Part shown: in pieces, positions 12,605 to 12,778 of the stretch
Position numbering within the stretch: the first letter of the stretch is position 1
Layout of the letters: each line of letters begins with the position of its first letter
Assembly: GCA_964627045.1 (NCBI GenBank)
Contig: CAZVIK010000113.1
Location: 1-12,778, forward strand
DNA from: CAZVIK01 sp964627045
GTDB taxonomy: Bacteria; Acidobacteriota; Terriglobia; Bryobacterales; Bryobacteraceae
Length of the DNA stretch: 12,778 bases
Reading direction: 5' to 3'
Made by a program: the position numbers and the translations under genes
Notes under the pieces: model-generated
What the model was told of the DNA's origin: nothing
Seen by the model: only the letters and a program-made list of their open reading frames with translations
The model's database searches: none

Positions 12605-12778
12605 ATGCGAGCCATTGCCGTCGTCCCCACCTATAACGAACGTGAGAGCCTGCCGGCGTTCCTGGAAAAGTTCCGCCAATCGGCCGAAGGCGTGGACCTG
12701 CTGATCGTCGACGACAACTCTCCGGACGGAACCGGCCGCATGGCCGACGAGGCCGCCCAGGCCGCCGGCGGGCGCATC
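12605..12778 (+). CDS. Partial family 2 glycosyltransferase, polyprenol-phosphate mannose synthase-like (3' end outside window)
   Basis: The first 58 codons run to the window edge. MRAIAVVPTYNERESLPAFL matches the N-terminal strand of GT2 enzymes, and LLIVDDNSPDGTGRMADE supplies the nucleotide-sugar-binding DD with the SPDGT sequence characteristic of dolichol/polyprenol-phosphate mannose synthases. Such enzymes transfer a hexose from a nucleotide sugar to a polyprenyl phosphate on the cytoplasmic side of the inner membrane, making the donor for GT-C transferases. The C-terminus is not visible, so membrane segments and exact sugar specificity cannot be judged. The ribosome-binding site is weak. 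It begins 109 nt after the DUF362 gene and probably has its own promoter. Confidence 0.9.
   Translation, partial: MRAIAVVPTYNERESLPAFLEKFRQSAEGVDLLIVDDNSPDGTGRMADEAAQAAGGRI

Overview
The window is GC-rich, compactly coded bacterial DNA carrying most of a tight-adherence (Tad/Flp, Cpa) pilus assembly operon, with regulatory and envelope genes on both sides. The gene content and protein style resemble soil Acidobacteriota (Solibacter/Bryobacter-like): a large membrane protein with an N-terminal DGDTGWHL segment, alanine/proline-rich tails on CpaB and CpaC, a prenyltransferase-repeat protein next to a Tat-exported DUF362 protein, and strong G/C third-position bias. This placement is inferred from style and gene order, not from a phylogenetic marker. 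A run of ten Ns at 1794-1803 marks a scaffold join, so this is a draft or metagenome assembly.

Layout. On the minus strand, 1-299 holds the first 99 codons of a one-pass membrane protein with TonB-like architecture. Upstream of it in the same direction, at 346-1083, is a LuxR/NarL-type response regulator whose receiver domain looks degenerate. A relatively AT-rich intergenic region (1084-1450) separates this pair from a plus-strand operon read divergently. The operon runs from 1451 to about 10596: PilZ-domain protein, GT-C-like polytopic membrane protein, cpaB, cpaC (secretin), cpaE (MinD/ParA-like ATPase), cpaF/tadA (motor ATPase), tadB, tadC (platform proteins) and an unannotated 33-residue membrane peptide. 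Junctions are short or overlapping (8 nt and 4 nt overlaps around cpaB), so the genes are probably co-transcribed and partly translationally coupled. A strong bulged hairpin (10618-10652) follows the last small gene. Then come a prenyltransferase-repeat protein (10664-11533), a DUF362 protein with a Tat-type signal (11536-12495), and the start of a family 2 glycosyltransferase of the polyprenol-phosphate-mannose synthase type (12605 to the window end).

How the genes fit together. CpaF powers pilus assembly on the TadB/TadC inner-membrane platform. CpaE is the positioning/regulatory ATPase, CpaC forms the outer-membrane pore and CpaB is its periplasmic partner. No Flp pilin, prepilin peptidase (CpaA/TadV), pseudopilins (TadE/F) or TadD/CpaD is present, so these must be encoded elsewhere if the system works. 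The PilZ gene at the head of the operon suggests a c-di-GMP input, and the divergent LuxR-type regulator is the obvious candidate controller. A GT-C-like protein inside the operon and a polyprenol-phosphate glycosyltransferase just downstream raise the possibility of surface-glycan or pilus glycosylation, which is a hypothesis. I see no RNA genes, CRISPR arrays, insertion sequences or phage elements, and no complete new defence or biosynthetic system. The most unusual items are the accessory genes attached to the Tad core, the 33-residue peptide with its downstream hairpin, and the PT-repeat/DUF362 pair.
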